From the NCBI GenBank assembly GCA_001516025.1, contig LOEU01000009.1:1-64000 (forward strand): 64,000 nt of DNA. The letters are read 5' to 3'. Below, in pieces: positions 9,420 through 18,481 of this stretch; position 1 is the stretch's first letter, and each line of letters begins with the position of its first letter. The position numbers and the translations under genes were made by a program. The notes under the pieces were generated by a model that saw nothing but the letters and a program-made list of their open reading frames with translations, was not told where the DNA came from and did not search any database. The stretch comes from a bacterium BRH_c32 (GTDB taxonomy: Bacteria > Bacteroidota > Ignavibacteria > Ignavibacteriales > Melioribacteraceae).

Positions 9420-11702
9420 TTATACTTTAGCGCGTGATTTTTTATCCCCGCCCGCAGGACGTGAATAATAATAGTAATATTTATAATAAGATGAATAACC
9501 GCTCTTGTAAGAGAAATTATTGAGTACAGTACCAATAAAGGTATTTTGTTCGTGATTGAGCATCGTAACTGCTTTTTCCATTAATTCCACTTCAGTTTGA
9601 TTTGCTGATACTACAAGAAGCGAAGCATCCACAAATCGGGAGATAATTTCGGAATCCGTTACAGCAATCAACGGAGGTGAATCGATGATTATATAATCAT
9701 AAATCTCTTTAATTTTCTCTAAAAATTCTTCCATCTGATTAGAACCGAGAATTTCTGAAGGGTTAGGTGGAATTGTACCCGATGTGATATAATCAAGATT
9801 ATTAACATTTGTAGAGCGGACGATTTCATCATATTCTGCTTGACCGAAGAAATAATCGGTAATACCCGGGAATCGCTTCTGTCCGAAGATTGTATGAACA
9901 CGCGGCTTTCTTAAATCGCAATCGATTAATAAAGTCTTGAAGTTGGCTTGAGCAAAACTTCCTGCTAAGTTTACCGATACAGTAGTTTTTCCTTCTCCCG
10001 AAGTAGATGAAGTAACCAAAATTGTCTTGAGGTTTTTATCTCCAATCTTAGAGAATTTAATTCTTGTTCGGAGTGCACGGAACGCCTCACTCACAGTAGA
10101 ATCGGGCTTTTTAGCAACAATAAACTCGAACTCCTTCTTCTCTGCTCCCACTCCTTCAATCTGTGGAATCCATGCAAGAATATTGATATTTCTGTTTTGA
10201 ATATCTTCCGGAGTTTTGATAGTATTATCAAAATAATTTCTGAGGAATGAATAGCCGAGACCGAGACCCGCACCGAGCACGAACCCGACTACAATAATAA
10301 GTATTCTATTCGGTTTTGCAGGTGATGTAGGGATCAAACCCGCATCGATAATAATTACGTTGCCCGGAGTTGATTGCTCGTTAATCAATGCTTCCTGATA
10401 TTTTTCTTCTACCGTCAAATATAATTTTTCATAAGCCGATTGTTCTCTTTTCAAGCGTGCAAGATCGATAGAGCTTGTAGGGAGTTCAGACATTTTTCTA
10501 TCGTAATCATTTACGATTTCCGAAAGTCGTTTATATGAAGCAGACATTGCCTGAGTTTTTATTTCCGCTTCTAAAACCTTTTGTGTTAATTCCTTAATTT
10601 CGTCCGGGCTCGAAGCAAGAATTCCCGCTTGATATACGGATAATTGTGAATTTAATTTATCGGTCAATTCACTTATACGTTGATCGTATTGAGCTACTAC
10701 TTCAGTTTTCTTTTGATTTGAAACGCCGCCAGCAAGTGCACGATCTTTTTGACCTTTTAAGTCGGCAATCTGTTTCTGAAGATTTTGAATATAAGGTTCC
10801 GAAGCGAAACGTTCCACATAAGCTTTAATATCGGGGTCTTTGCGTGCAAGTTCTTCTTTATATTGTTTTAAAGTATTTTGCGAGATAGTAAGTTCGATTT
10901 GTGTAGAATTTTTCTTTGCATCGAATTCGGCTGATTGCTCGATTAATGAAGTAGCTTGAGCACCGATTTCAACTATTCCCTTCTGCTCCTGATAATTGCG
11001 GAGTGTTTCCTCAACAGTAGCGAGCTCATTTAATTTTTCCTCACGCTGACGTGCAAGAAATTCCTTCACCGATACTAATTGTGTACGGTTATAGGATAGG
11101 TTTATCAATCGATAGGCATTGGCATAAACGTTTGCAATAAGAGCCGATTCAAATGGAGATTCCGATTCAGCAGAAATTTCGACTATATCAAGTCCTCTTT
11201 TTTGATCGATCGATACCGCTGTTGCAAGAGATTTTACAATATCATCTGTCGTCTTTAGCGATTTTTTTTCGCTTTTGCTAAATGCCGAATAACCCTCAAA
11301 GATGATTGAGAATTTGGAATCTTCTTTAAGGTTATAAAAACTATCTACTAAGGTATGAGTAACTCTTTCGCGAAGAGAATAGCTTTTAAGGATTTCAATC
11401 TCATTAGCTATAAAACGATCACTTCCGAAATCCTGAAACTCCGGCATAATTGATGAGCTAAGGATACTACCCGATGGTTTCGATATTTTTAGAGCTGTGG
11501 TAGATTTATAAATATTCGGTGCATTTATGGCATATATAATTGCGACAACAAGTCCGGTAATTGTAATCAAAAGTATCGGTACAAAATTGAGTTTTATCAG
11601 ATTAATATAATCGCGGAGAGTGTGGGAATCCTGCTCTAAATAATTGCTTCGCATCGGATTATTATTAGCACTATTAGTATTGTTATTATTACTGTTATTC
11701 AC
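9420..11702 (-). CDS. Wzc-like BY-kinase / polysaccharide co-polymerase
   Basis: This 760-aa inner-membrane protein combines a Wzz chain-length domain (membrane helix near residues 38-60, long periplasmic coiled coil, second helix near 460-480) with a cytoplasmic bacterial tyrosine kinase. Walker A is SGEGKTT with Lys572, Walker A' is LLIDCDLRKP and Walker B is YIIIDSPP. The tail is a tyrosine cluster (GYSSYYKYYYYY), the usual autophosphorylation site controlling polymer length. The N-terminal 20 residues are almost all Asn/Ser, an odd low-complexity extension. It lies between an SLBB protein gene and a sugar-nucleotide gene. Confidence 0.95.
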   Translation of the reverse strand: MNNSNNNNTNSANNNPMRSNYLEQDSHTLRDYINLIKLNFVPILLITITGLVVAIIYAINAPNIYKSTTALKISKPSGSILSSSIMPEFQDFGSDRFIANEIEILKSYSLRERVTHTLVDSFYNLKEDSKFSIIFEGYSAFSKSEKKSLKTTDDIVKSLATAVSIDQKRGLDIVEISAESESPFESALIANVYANAYRLINLSYNRTQLVSVKEFLARQREEKLNELATVEETLRNYQEQKGIVEIGAQATSLIEQSAEFDAKKNSTQIELTISQNTLKQYKEELARKDPDIKAYVERFASEPYIQNLQKQIADLKGQKDRALAGGVSNQKKTEVVAQYDQRISELTDKLNSQLSVYQAGILASSPDEIKELTQKVLEAEIKTQAMSASYKRLSEIVNDYDRKMSELPTSSIDLARLKREQSAYEKLYLTVEEKYQEALINEQSTPGNVIIIDAGLIPTSPAKPNRILIIVVGFVLGAGLGLGYSFLRNYFDNTIKTPEDIQNRNINILAWIPQIEGVGAEKKEFEFIVAKKPDSTVSEAFRALRTRIKFSKIGDKNLKTILVTSSTSGEGKTTVSVNLAGSFAQANFKTLLIDCDLRKPRVHTIFGQKRFPGITDYFFGQAEYDEIVRSTNVNNLDYITSGTIPPNPSEILGSNQMEEFLEKIKEIYDYIIIDSPPLIAVTDSEIISRFVDASLLVVSANQTEVELMEKAVTMLNHEQNTFIGTVLNNFSYKSGYSSYYKYYYYYSRPAGGDKKSRAKV

Positions 11703-11716
11703 TGAGCCCCTCTATA

Positions 11717-12232
11717 TTAATTTTTTAAGAAATTAAGTATAACAATAGTTAACGTTGATAAAGTACTTATTACCGAGAGCCAGAAACTAAAGTCTTGACG
11801 GAAATAGTAACGAGGTTCAATTGGAACAACTACTATATCACCTGCTTCTAATTTAGGCATTATTTTTCTATCATTTTGAAGTTCATCTTCCCACATCAGA
11901 TCATTCAGATTAATCTTTAGTAATTGTTGCCTACCGTTTTCATCTGTGCGGTAAACTCGGACATCTTCGAGATTTGAGCTTTCAACCGGTCCGCCTGAAT
12001 ATGAAATAAGGTCATTAATTGTTATGTAATTAGGAACTGCATAACGTCCGGGGTATTTAACTGCACCCCATACTGCAACTTTAATATTCACTACATCTTG
12101 ATCCGAATAATCATAAAATCCACCGTTATAATTTCTTAATGGATTATCCGATCCAAGTGTATAATCTTCAATCTGTGAAAATATATGTGAAGAAGAGAAT
12201 AGGAATAGAACTATAATAAAAAATTTCTTCAT
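11717..12232 (-). CDS. SLBB-domain polysaccharide export protein, minimal form
   Basis: This 171-aa protein has a signal peptide (cleavage after about residue 19), one SLBB domain (about residues 50-115, VWGAVKYPGRY then INDLISYSGG) and a C-terminal membrane helix (residues 149-168). Canonical outer-membrane polysaccharide exporters start with a poly-export domain, which is absent here. The protein is therefore a reduced member, probably a periplasmic adaptor anchored by its C-terminus. It lies immediately upstream of the Wzc-like kinase, its expected partner. The pore-forming component must be elsewhere or different. Confidence 0.85.
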   Translation of the reverse strand: MKKFFIIVLFLFSSSHIFSQIEDYTLGSDNPLRNYNGGFYDYSDQDVVNIKVAVWGAVKYPGRYAVPNYITINDLISYSGGPVESSNLEDVRVYRTDENGRQQLLKINLNDLMWEDELQNDRKIMPKLEAGDIVVVPIEPRYYFRQDFSFWLSVISTLSTLTIVILNFLKN

Positions 12233-12255
12233 TGATTTGCCCTCAATAGAAATGG

Positions 12256-13122
12256 TTAGTTGTTAAGTTTAAGCGAAATATCCTTCGTGGAAAGAATACT
12301 TCCAATTAAGCTGTATAAGATACCCAAAAACAGAATCAAAGGGTACAAAAAATATAAAACTTTATCAAATTTAAAGCTTGTGTAAAATTTAGTCAATAAA
12401 AGATTCGTTACAAACATCATCCCCATTACAAGTAAGGAAGATATGACACCGATCACAATTGCATTAATAATTATCGGCATTTTGATCGAATTAAGCTTTG
12501 AACCGATTAATTTCATTATGTCATAAATCTCATTTCTCGAATTAATATGGAGAAGACAATTGGAATAAACGAGATAAACAGAAAGAATTATAAAAATAAA
12601 AGAGACAATATATATTATATTCTGCGCCGAACCAAGAACGGAGAGAATTTTTGACACTGTATCGAAATCAAAAATCACTTCATCGATCTCTTTCATCCCC
12701 TTTAAAGTAGCGGTCAATTTATCGAGATCCGGCTTGCCTGCAAATTCAGGTCTTACGAGTACCTTAAATGAATTGGGAAGCGGATTTGATTCGAGCACGG
12801 AAGTGAAATCCTCCCCTGTTTCCTTTATAAAAATTTTCTTTGCCGATTCGCTATCTATGAATGTAACTTTTTTAACGAGTTTGAACTCTGTGATTTCATC
12901 TTGAAGCGAATCGATCTCTGATTTCGTTAATCCCGGTTTAAGAAAAACCGAAAGCTCCACCTGATTCTTCACCGATTGCTGGAGCGAATTAGAAAAATAG
13001 ATCAAAAGAATAGAAATGGATGTAAGAGATATTGCCGCAGCGACTGTTATAATCGTAACAATCGAGCCGAGCGGAGTCCTCTTAAAAAGTCGGAATGCTT
13101 CTGCGAAATAAAATAGTATCAT
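12256..13122 (-). CDS. ftsX: Cell-division protein FtsX
   Basis: This 288-aa protein has the FtsX layout: a cytoplasmic N-terminus, a first membrane helix at about residues 20-42, and a periplasmic domain to residue 155. Three further helices close it (about 162-185, 208-235, 258-280). FtsX works with the ATPase FtsE to control peptidoglycan hydrolases at the septum. No ftsE gene is adjacent, so it must be encoded elsewhere. It follows two lipoprotein genes and precedes the polysaccharide export genes on the same strand with 6-23 bp gaps. Confidence 0.92.
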   Translation of the reverse strand: MILFYFAEAFRLFKRTPLGSIVTIITVAAAISLTSISILLIYFSNSLQQSVKNQVELSVFLKPGLTKSEIDSLQDEITEFKLVKKVTFIDSESAKKIFIKETGEDFTSVLESNPLPNSFKVLVRPEFAGKPDLDKLTATLKGMKEIDEVIFDFDTVSKILSVLGSAQNIIYIVSFIFIILSVYLVYSNCLLHINSRNEIYDIMKLIGSKLNSIKMPIIINAIVIGVISSLLVMGMMFVTNLLLTKFYTSFKFDKVLYFLYPLILFLGILYSLIGSILSTKDISLKLNN

Positions 13123-13128
13123 AATTCC

Positions 13129-13635
13129 TTAGAAATTAGATTCATCGATCCAACGGAGAATTTCCCACTTTGAATCTGTTTTTTTAAGTTCAAGATTTAC
13201 CCTTCCATCAATATAGATAATATCTGTCGGATTAAAAGTAATAGTTAAGTTAAAGCCCCTTATAATGCGGGTTGAATCATCTGTAATAGTAACGATATTA
13301 TTCCAAATAAGATCAAGCCGTTGCGAATTTTGGAACATACCATAAGTAACTTTCATCTCCTCTTCTTTGCCCCACGAGATATCGGCACCTAGATCGTAAT
13401 CGCGATAAGTAAAATTAAATTTCTCATTCAAAAGACCGCTATATATCAAAGTATCTTTGAAAGCATAAGAATATTGAAGATTTTTGAAAACGCCATCAAT
13501 ATTTTTTTGGTCGGAGATAATTCCATCGCCTGTGGATGGTGATCTATCCAATGCAGGAGCGAATGGATTAGTGCATCCGAAACCCAAAAACAAAATTACG
13601 ATAAATCCGCTTAATAATTTAATACAATCTCCCAC
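13129..13635 (-). CDS. Hypothetical lipoprotein
   Basis: This 168-aa protein has a signal peptide and lipobox (FLGFGC), then a CTNPFAPALD start common in Ignavibacteria-type lipoproteins. The rest is predicted beta-rich, with alternating hydrophobic strands such as LDLIWNNIVTI and TIIRGFNLTITF, and a final KWEILRWIDE strand resembling a small NTF2-like domain. I do not recognise a named family. It overlaps the end of the previous lipoprotein gene by 17 bp and precedes ftsX by 6 bp, so it is probably part of the same transcript. Function unknown. Confidence 0.75.
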   Translation of the reverse strand: MGDCIKLLSGFIVILFLGFGCTNPFAPALDRSPSTGDGIISDQKNIDGVFKNLQYSYAFKDTLIYSGLLNEKFNFTYRDYDLGADISWGKEEEMKVTYGMFQNSQRLDLIWNNIVTITDDSTRIIRGFNLTITFNPTDIIYIDGRVNLELKKTDSKWEILRWIDESNF

Positions 13636-14188
13636 GCAAATCGCTCCACGAAGGGATATTATCTTTTTTAATATCTTGAATTTCTACGATTACCCATTGA
13701 TTTCTGCTATCGAGAAGAATTTTAAAAAGTGCCGTACCCGAAAATTCATTAGGGAGTGCGGATTCATTTGCCGTAAGTGATATCTTGTAATCGTATTGAT
13801 ATACCGCGCTATCCCCTTGCGGTGTGGCTATTAAGTTACTCAATTTAAGAGAGAGCGGATTGCTCTTTGAAGAAGTATTAATTAAGTTATTAAAATATTG
13901 TTTCTCGGCATCGAAATTCCAATCCCTTAATACGGGATATTGTGATTCGGAATTAGAAGATGGAATAAATTCAAAATCTCTTTTAAGAAATGCTTGATCG
14001 ATAAAGCAGGCAGAATAATTTTCGAGGATTTTTTCTTCAAATGCGAATGAAAGATTTTGGAATAATATTGCGGGTGTTGTGGCTACCGAGAATTTTGAAC
14101 CGATTAATTCAGGCGCTTCGGCATCCCGTGTGGTTACAAGATCGCACGATACCAATACAAAAATCATTATGATAAAAATAAATTTCAT
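13619..14188 (-). CDS. Hypothetical lipoprotein
   Basis: This 189-aa protein has a short signal peptide and lipobox (FVLVSC), with the mature protein starting CDLVTTRDAEAPE. The body shows an N-terminal helical part with ILFQNLSFAFEEKILENY, and a C-terminal domain ending in a WVIVEIQDI strand. That ending is shared in style with the next lipoprotein, so the two may be paralogues. Its start overlaps the methyltransferase stop by 4 bp and its end overlaps the next lipoprotein by 17 bp, showing translational coupling. No known family is recognised. Confidence 0.75.
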   Translation of the reverse strand: MKFIFIIMIFVLVSCDLVTTRDAEAPELIGSKFSVATTPAILFQNLSFAFEEKILENYSACFIDQAFLKRDFEFIPSSNSESQYPVLRDWNFDAEKQYFNNLINTSSKSNPLSLKLSNLIATPQGDSAVYQYDYKISLTANESALPNEFSGTALFKILLDSRNQWVIVEIQDIKKDNIPSWSDLRGRLY

Positions 14189-14922
14189 TTCTTCTTCATA
14201 AAAATAATTATTCGTTCGGAATTATCCTCATTAAATGGTGAACCTTTATAATCGCCATAAACATCAATGATATTATAACCCAACAAATTGAATTTATCAA
14301 TAAGAAAATGAGAATCATAAAGAGCCACGGATTCAAAAAAAGAGAGTGTGCTGTTATTGCCCGTTACGTCTATATTTTTTATTACCCTATTATCTTTAGT
14401 TGTGCGTGTTTCTTTAACTAAGTATCCATCAACGTTCTTTTCCGAATATGGGACTAAGCTTTTCATGATGTAAGATGAATTAAAATAATCGAAGACTACT
14501 ACACCATTTTTTTCAAGGAAGCCGAGAGCATTTTCAAAGAATTGGAAATTCTCTTTTTCGGATTGAAAATATCCGAAGCTCGTAAAAAGATTAATAATTA
14601 AATTGAATCTCTTTTTGAAGTAAGTCGTGCGGATATCGGAATTGATAAGGAACTGATTTTTATTAAAATGAGGATTATCGTTTTGGGCCATATTTAACAG
14701 GGCTAAGCTAAGATCGAACCCGACAACGTTGAATTCAAGGGAAGCGAATATTTTAGAATATCTGCCCGCACCGCAGGCAGCATCCAAAATATAATCATCT
14801 TTCTTTAATTCAATTTTTGAGAGTATCAGATCTGAGAGAAGTTTAGCATCGGAATCGTTGCGATGGGCATATACGCTTGTATAAAATTCGGACGAGAACC
14901 AATCTTTATACCATTTGCCCAT
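14185..14922 (-). CDS. Class I SAM-dependent methyltransferase
   Basis: This 245-aa protein contains the SAM-binding motif I ILDAACGAGRYSKIF (about residues 44-58), motif II with acidic GFD (near residue 68) and a later RFNLIINLFTSFGYF segment typical of small-molecule methyltransferases. The N-terminal WYKDWFSSEFY is shared by a Bacteroidota family of unknown substrate. It overlaps recR by one base and the following lipoprotein gene by 4 bp, so it is in an operon. Methyltransferase activity is well supported; the substrate is unknown. Confidence 0.88.
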   Translation of the reverse strand: MGKWYKDWFSSEFYTSVYAHRNDSDAKLLSDLILSKIELKKDDYILDAACGAGRYSKIFASLEFNVVGFDLSLALLNMAQNDNPHFNKNQFLINSDIRTTYFKKRFNLIINLFTSFGYFQSEKENFQFFENALGFLEKNGVVVFDYFNSSYIMKSLVPYSEKNVDGYLVKETRTTKDNRVIKNIDVTGNNSTLSFFESVALYDSHFLIDKFNLLGYNIIDVYGDYKGSPFNEDNSERIIIFMKKK

Positions 14923-15518
14923 TATACTGAGATTCTTCCCAAGAATGCGCGTCCGATTGTAGCTTCATCGGCATATTCGAGATTACTCCCAATCGGGAGT
15001 CCTCGCGCAATTCGAGTGATTTTTATTTCATAAGGGAGAATTAGTTTTGCCAAGAATAAAGAGGTGGAATCCCCTTCTGCATCGGGATTAAGAGCCAGAA
15101 CTATCTCCTTGATTCCTCCATCCTTAATTCTATTGATTAGTTCGGCTATCTTAAGAGTCTCGGGACCTATTCCATCAAGAGGATTAAGCACTCCGCCTAA
15201 TACATGATAAAGACCGTTATATTCATTCGTCTTTTCGATTGCTATAATATCGCTTGCTTCTTCTACGACACAAATAAGCGATTTATCCCGCTTAGGATTA
15301 GCGCATATAGTACAAATATCTTCGGTAGCGAGATTGAAGCAAATCGAACAAAAATGAATTTTTTCTTTAACGTCTATCATCGCATTCGTAAGCCGATCAA
15401 CATATTCTCTATCGTTTTTAAGAATATAAAGAGCAAGCCTTTGAGCGGTCTTTTTCCCGATTGAAGGAAGTTTATTTAATTCATCTATTAATATTTGAAG
15501 CGGCTCTGCAATCTGCAT
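14922..15518 (-). CDS. recR: Recombination mediator RecR
   Basis: This 198-aa protein is a normal-length RecR, which with RecO loads RecA on gapped DNA. It shows the helix-hairpin-helix start (LPSIGKKTAQRLALYIL), a four-Cys zinc finger (C57, C60, C69, C72) and a Toprim domain with VVEEASDIIAIE and LALNPDAEGDST. It abuts ybaB, the classic ybaB-recR arrangement, and the next gene overlaps by one base. No dnaX is adjacent, unlike many other genomes. Confidence 0.97.
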   Translation of the reverse strand: MQIAEPLQILIDELNKLPSIGKKTAQRLALYILKNDREYVDRLTNAMIDVKEKIHFCSICFNLATEDICTICANPKRDKSLICVVEEASDIIAIEKTNEYNGLYHVLGGVLNPLDGIGPETLKIAELINRIKDGGIKEIVLALNPDAEGDSTSLFLAKLILPYEIKITRIARGLPIGSNLEYADEATIGRAFLGRISV

Positions 15519-15844
15519 TAAAATCCCGGAATATTCATACCCGGAGGGATCATACCTTTTGTAACGCTTGCCATTTCATCTTCGGCTAATTTGCCTGCGG
15601 ATGATAATGCTTTATTTACTGCCGCTACCACAAGGTCTTCGATCATCTCTTTATCGCCCGATGAGAGTACTTCAGGATCAATAACAATTGTAACGATCTC
15701 TTTCTTACCGTTGGCAGTTGCTTTCACCATTCCACCGCCGCTTTCCTCGGTTACTACTTTATTTGCTAATTCGTTTTGTACTTTTTCCATATCAGACTGC
15801 ATCTTTTGAATCTGTTTTAGCATATTCGACATATTTGGTTTCAT
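15518..15844 (-). CDS. YbaB/EbfC nucleoid-associated protein
   Basis: This 108-aa protein has the YbaB pattern: an N-terminal helix MLKQIQKMQSDMEKVQNEL, a beta-rich centre with VKATANGKKEIVTIVIDPEV, and a C-terminal helix ending in PPGMNIPGF. Members bind DNA as dimers and are nearly always encoded just before recR, as here. It opens the minus-strand run leading to ftsX and the polysaccharide genes, and is divergent from psd across a 119-bp AT-rich gap. Confidence 0.95.
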   Translation of the reverse strand: MKPNMSNMLKQIQKMQSDMEKVQNELANKVVTEESGGGMVKATANGKKEIVTIVIDPEVLSSGDKEMIEDLVVAAVNKALSSAGKLAEDEMASVTKGMIPPGMNIPGF

Positions 15845-15963
15845 TTATTTACTCCGGTTTAATAAATTTCATTTTTAGAAACGGAAAATTAAGAAAAAAA
15901 AATAAGACAAGAAATTAAAGGCAAAAAATATTAAATTAGTTAGTTAATTAAAGAAAAAAGGTA

Positions 15964-16620
15964 ATGATTACTAAATACGGACTAAGTACATTTTATATCA
16001 CACTTTTAGTGGCTTTAATTATTATCGCCTCCGGTATATTCGTCGGCAATAATATATTAAAATATATCTTAATAATCGCAGGAATAGTTTTAGCACTATT
16101 CACAATTAATTTTTTCAGAGATCCGGAAAGAGTTACTCCCAATAAAGATGCGGCAGTTTTTTCTCCCGCCGATGGAAAAATTATTATCGTAAAAGATATC
16201 GAAGATAAAAGATTTATCAACGGGAAAGCAAAACAGATTTCTATATTTATGTCTCCTTTGGATGTTCACGTTAATCGAATACCGATTACCGGTAAAGTGG
16301 AATATCTTCGTTACATAAAGGGTGAATATTTAGTTGCATTCTATGAGAAAGCAGATGAAAGAAACGAGAGAAGCGAAATCGGGATCGCAAGCCAATGGGG
16401 TAAAGTTCTTTTTACTCAAGTAGCAGGAACAATTGCAAGAAGAATTGTTTATAACCTTTCCGAAGGTGATTCTGTAACAGCAGGCAATAGATTCGGTATG
16501 ATTAAATTCGGCAGCCGTTCCGACGTAGTTGTGGGAAGTGACTGGAACTTAAAAGTGAAGCTTGGGGATAAAGTAACCGCAGGCGAAACAATTTTATTCG
16601 AGAAAGGGAATGACGACTAA
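15964..16620 (+). CDS. psd: Phosphatidylserine decarboxylase
   Basis: This 218-aa protein belongs to the short class of proenzymes that self-cleave to form a pyruvoyl cofactor. The cleavage motif KFGSRSD lies at residues 181-187, with Ser184 becoming the pyruvoyl group. Two N-terminal membrane helices (residues 8-25 and 31-50) anchor it. SPADGK and the PLDVHVNR segment carrying the conserved His are present. It makes phosphatidylethanolamine from phosphatidylserine. The stop overlaps pssA by 11 bp, so both steps of the pathway are co-expressed. Confidence 0.95.
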   Translation: MITKYGLSTFYITLLVALIIIASGIFVGNNILKYILIIAGIVLALFTINFFRDPERVTPNKDAAVFSPADGKIIIVKDIEDKRFINGKAKQISIFMSPLDVHVNRIPITGKVEYLRYIKGEYLVAFYEKADERNERSEIGIASQWGKVLFTQVAGTIARRIVYNLSEGDSVTAGNRFGMIKFGSRSDVVVGSDWNLKVKLGDKVTAGETILFEKGNDD

Positions 16621-17332
16621 ATTAAATTACAGATCTTATGTTGCAAATTTAGTTACAGCACTAAACGTGTTTTGCGGTTTTATATCGATTGTACTTGCAA
16701 GCGAGGCTCATTATTTCCTCTCCGCAATATTTATTATTGCTGCAGCTATATTTGATAGTTTGGATGGAATTGTAGCTCGATTATTAAAAACATCGAGCAA
16801 GTTCGGAGTGGAGTTAGATTCGCTTTCGGATGTAGTGAGTTTTGGTGCGGCTCCGGCTTTCTTAATCTATAAAGCTTATCTCTATCAATTCGGTTATGCA
16901 GGAATATTTATTAGTTCATTGATATTAGTATTTGGTGCTTTTAGATTGGCGCGTTTTAATGTTCAGTTAGAGAATATTGAAACCAAAGGTGATTTCAGAG
17001 GTCTTCCTATTCCCCTCTCTGCTATTACTCTCGCATTCTTTATTATTTCGTTTTATAAAAATGGGATGATAATTGAACCGTATAATGATTTCTTGATTCC
17101 GTTAGTGATTTTATTTTCTCTTCTGATGGTAAGTACTCTTAAATACAACTCATTTCCGAAATTAAAAAATCAGAGTATTAAGAGAAAATCTGTCATTGCA
17201 ATTTTGCTTGCAATAAGCTTAATAATCTCTTTTATCACTCGCGGCGAAGTTTTGTTTTACATCTTTTTTGCCATTATATTAAGCGGATTGATAAGAAGTT
17301 TTTATAATATACTTTTGAATAAAAGCAGATAG
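16610..17332 (+). CDS. pssA: CDP-diacylglycerol-serine O-phosphatidyltransferase
   Basis: This 240-aa membrane enzyme carries the full CDP-alcohol phosphatidyltransferase motif: D52-G53, A56-R57, G66, D70 and D74. Several hydrophobic helices span the rest. It makes phosphatidylserine from CDP-diacylglycerol and serine, the substrate of the overlapping psd gene. The gene order psd-pssA and the 11-bp overlap match the common bacterial pairing. Length is normal. Confidence 0.95.
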   Translation: MTTKLNYRSYVANLVTALNVFCGFISIVLASEAHYFLSAIFIIAAAIFDSLDGIVARLLKTSSKFGVELDSLSDVVSFGAAPAFLIYKAYLYQFGYAGIFISSLILVFGAFRLARFNVQLENIETKGDFRGLPIPLSAITLAFFIISFYKNGMIIEPYNDFLIPLVILFSLLMVSTLKYNSFPKLKNQSIKRKSVIAILLAISLIISFITRGEVLFYIFFAIILSGLIRSFYNILLNKSR

Positions 17333-17340
17333 AGGAAAAT

Positions 17341-17589
17341 TTGTTTAAAGTAACTGTAATAGTAAAAAGAAGACCGAAAATATTAGACCCACAGGGTAAA
17401 GCAGTAGAACAAGGCGCAAAATTATTGGGATTTAATAATATGCTTGATACAAGAATCGGGAAGTATATTGAGTTTAAGATCAATACCGATTCCGAAGACG
17501 ATGCTACGAAGGAAGTGAAAGAATTTTGCGATAAATTACTTTCGAATCCGATTATGGAAGATTATGAATATAGGCTAGAGAGAGAATGA
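17341..17589 (+). CDS. purS: Phosphoribosylformylglycinamidine synthase subunit PurS
   Basis: This 82-aa protein is the small structural subunit of the three-part FGAM synthase (PurSQL) in purine synthesis. It matches the family in its VIVKRRPKILDPQGKAVE start and the RIGKYIEFKI strand. The start is TTG at 17341, with an AGAGGA ribosome-binding site seven bases upstream. It overlaps purQ by 4 bp. purL is not in this window. Confidence 0.95.
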   Translation: MFKVTVIVKRRPKILDPQGKAVEQGAKLLGFNNMLDTRIGKYIEFKINTDSEDDATKEVKEFCDKLLSNPIMEDYEYRLERE

Positions 17590-18260
17590 ATAAGATAAAA
17601 TTCGGTGTGGTTGTATTCCCCGGATCTAATTGCGATCACGATGCTTACTATGCCGCTAAAAAAATTATGAATCAAGATGCCGAATTTCTTTGGCATAAAG
17701 ATCTTGATCTTAAAGGTTCTGATGTAATCATTTTGCCGGGCGGATTCAGTTACGGCGATTATTTAAGAACCGGCGCTATTGCGCAACTCTCTCCTATAAT
17801 GGAAAAGGTAAAAGAATTTGCCGCCGCAGGCGGAATTGTAATCGGCATTTGTAATGGTTTCCAAGTGCTCTGCGAATCGGGATTACTGCCAGGTGTACTT
17901 CTTCAAAACGATTCACTTAAATTCGTTTGTGAAGATACTCGATTAAAAATAGAAAATAAAAATTCTATCTTCACAAATAAAATTGAACAAGAATTTTTAA
18001 CGATTCCGATTGCTCATGGCGATGGGAATTATTTCGCAGATGATAAGACAATCGAGGAATTGGAAAAGAATAATCAAATAGTTTTCAGGTATCAAGACTC
18101 TAACCCTAATGGATCAATCAAGGATATTGCCGGTATAATTAATAAAGAAGGAAATGTTTTGGGAATGATGCCGCATCCCGAAAGATGTGCAGACACAATA
18201 ATCAGTAACGGCGATGGAAGTGCAATATTTAATTCAGTAATTAGTAATTTATTAAAATAA
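17586..18260 (+). CDS. purQ: Phosphoribosylformylglycinamidine synthase subunit PurQ
   Basis: This 224-aa class I glutamine amidotransferase supplies ammonia to the purine-pathway FGAM synthase. The oxyanion segment PGGFSYGDYLR, the nucleophile Cys89 in GICNGFQ, and the His/Glu pair in MMPHPER near the C-terminus make the complete triad. It overlaps purS by 4 bp. The separate small PurQ with PurS marks the multi-subunit form of the enzyme. Confidence 0.97.
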   Translation: MNKIKFGVVVFPGSNCDHDAYYAAKKIMNQDAEFLWHKDLDLKGSDVIILPGGFSYGDYLRTGAIAQLSPIMEKVKEFAAAGGIVIGICNGFQVLCESGLLPGVLLQNDSLKFVCEDTRLKIENKNSIFTNKIEQEFLTIPIAHGDGNYFADDKTIEELEKNNQIVFRYQDSNPNGSIKDIAGIINKEGNVLGMMPHPERCADTIISNGDGSAIFNSVISNLLK

Positions 18261-18269
18261 GAGGTAATT

Positions 18270-18470
18270 ATGTTCGGTAATTTAGGCGCCGGAGAAATAG
18301 TATTAATCGTATTGGCAATAATAATCTTATTCGGGGCAAAGAAAATCCCTGAATTAGCTCAAGGCATTGGCAAAGGAATGAAAGAATTTAAAAAAGCTTT
18401 AAGAGATGTCGAAGAAGATATCAAAATTAGCGATAAGGACGATTCATCAGATAGCAATAAAAAAAGCTAA
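18270..18470 (+). CDS. tatA: Sec-independent translocase TatA/TatE
   Basis: This 66-aa protein has the TatA form: an N-terminal membrane helix with GAGEIVLIVLAIIILFG, the FGAKKIPELAQGIGKG amphipathic helix and an acidic, Ser/Lys-rich tail. TatA oligomers form the channel for folded, twin-arginine-tagged proteins. It sits between purQ and gatA in a same-strand run with an AGAGG ribosome-binding site. tatC is not in the window. Confidence 0.93.
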   Translation: MFGNLGAGEIVLIVLAIIILFGAKKIPELAQGIGKGMKEFKKALRDVEEDIKISDKDDSSDSNKKS

Positions 18471-18481
18471 TCGGTATAAAT

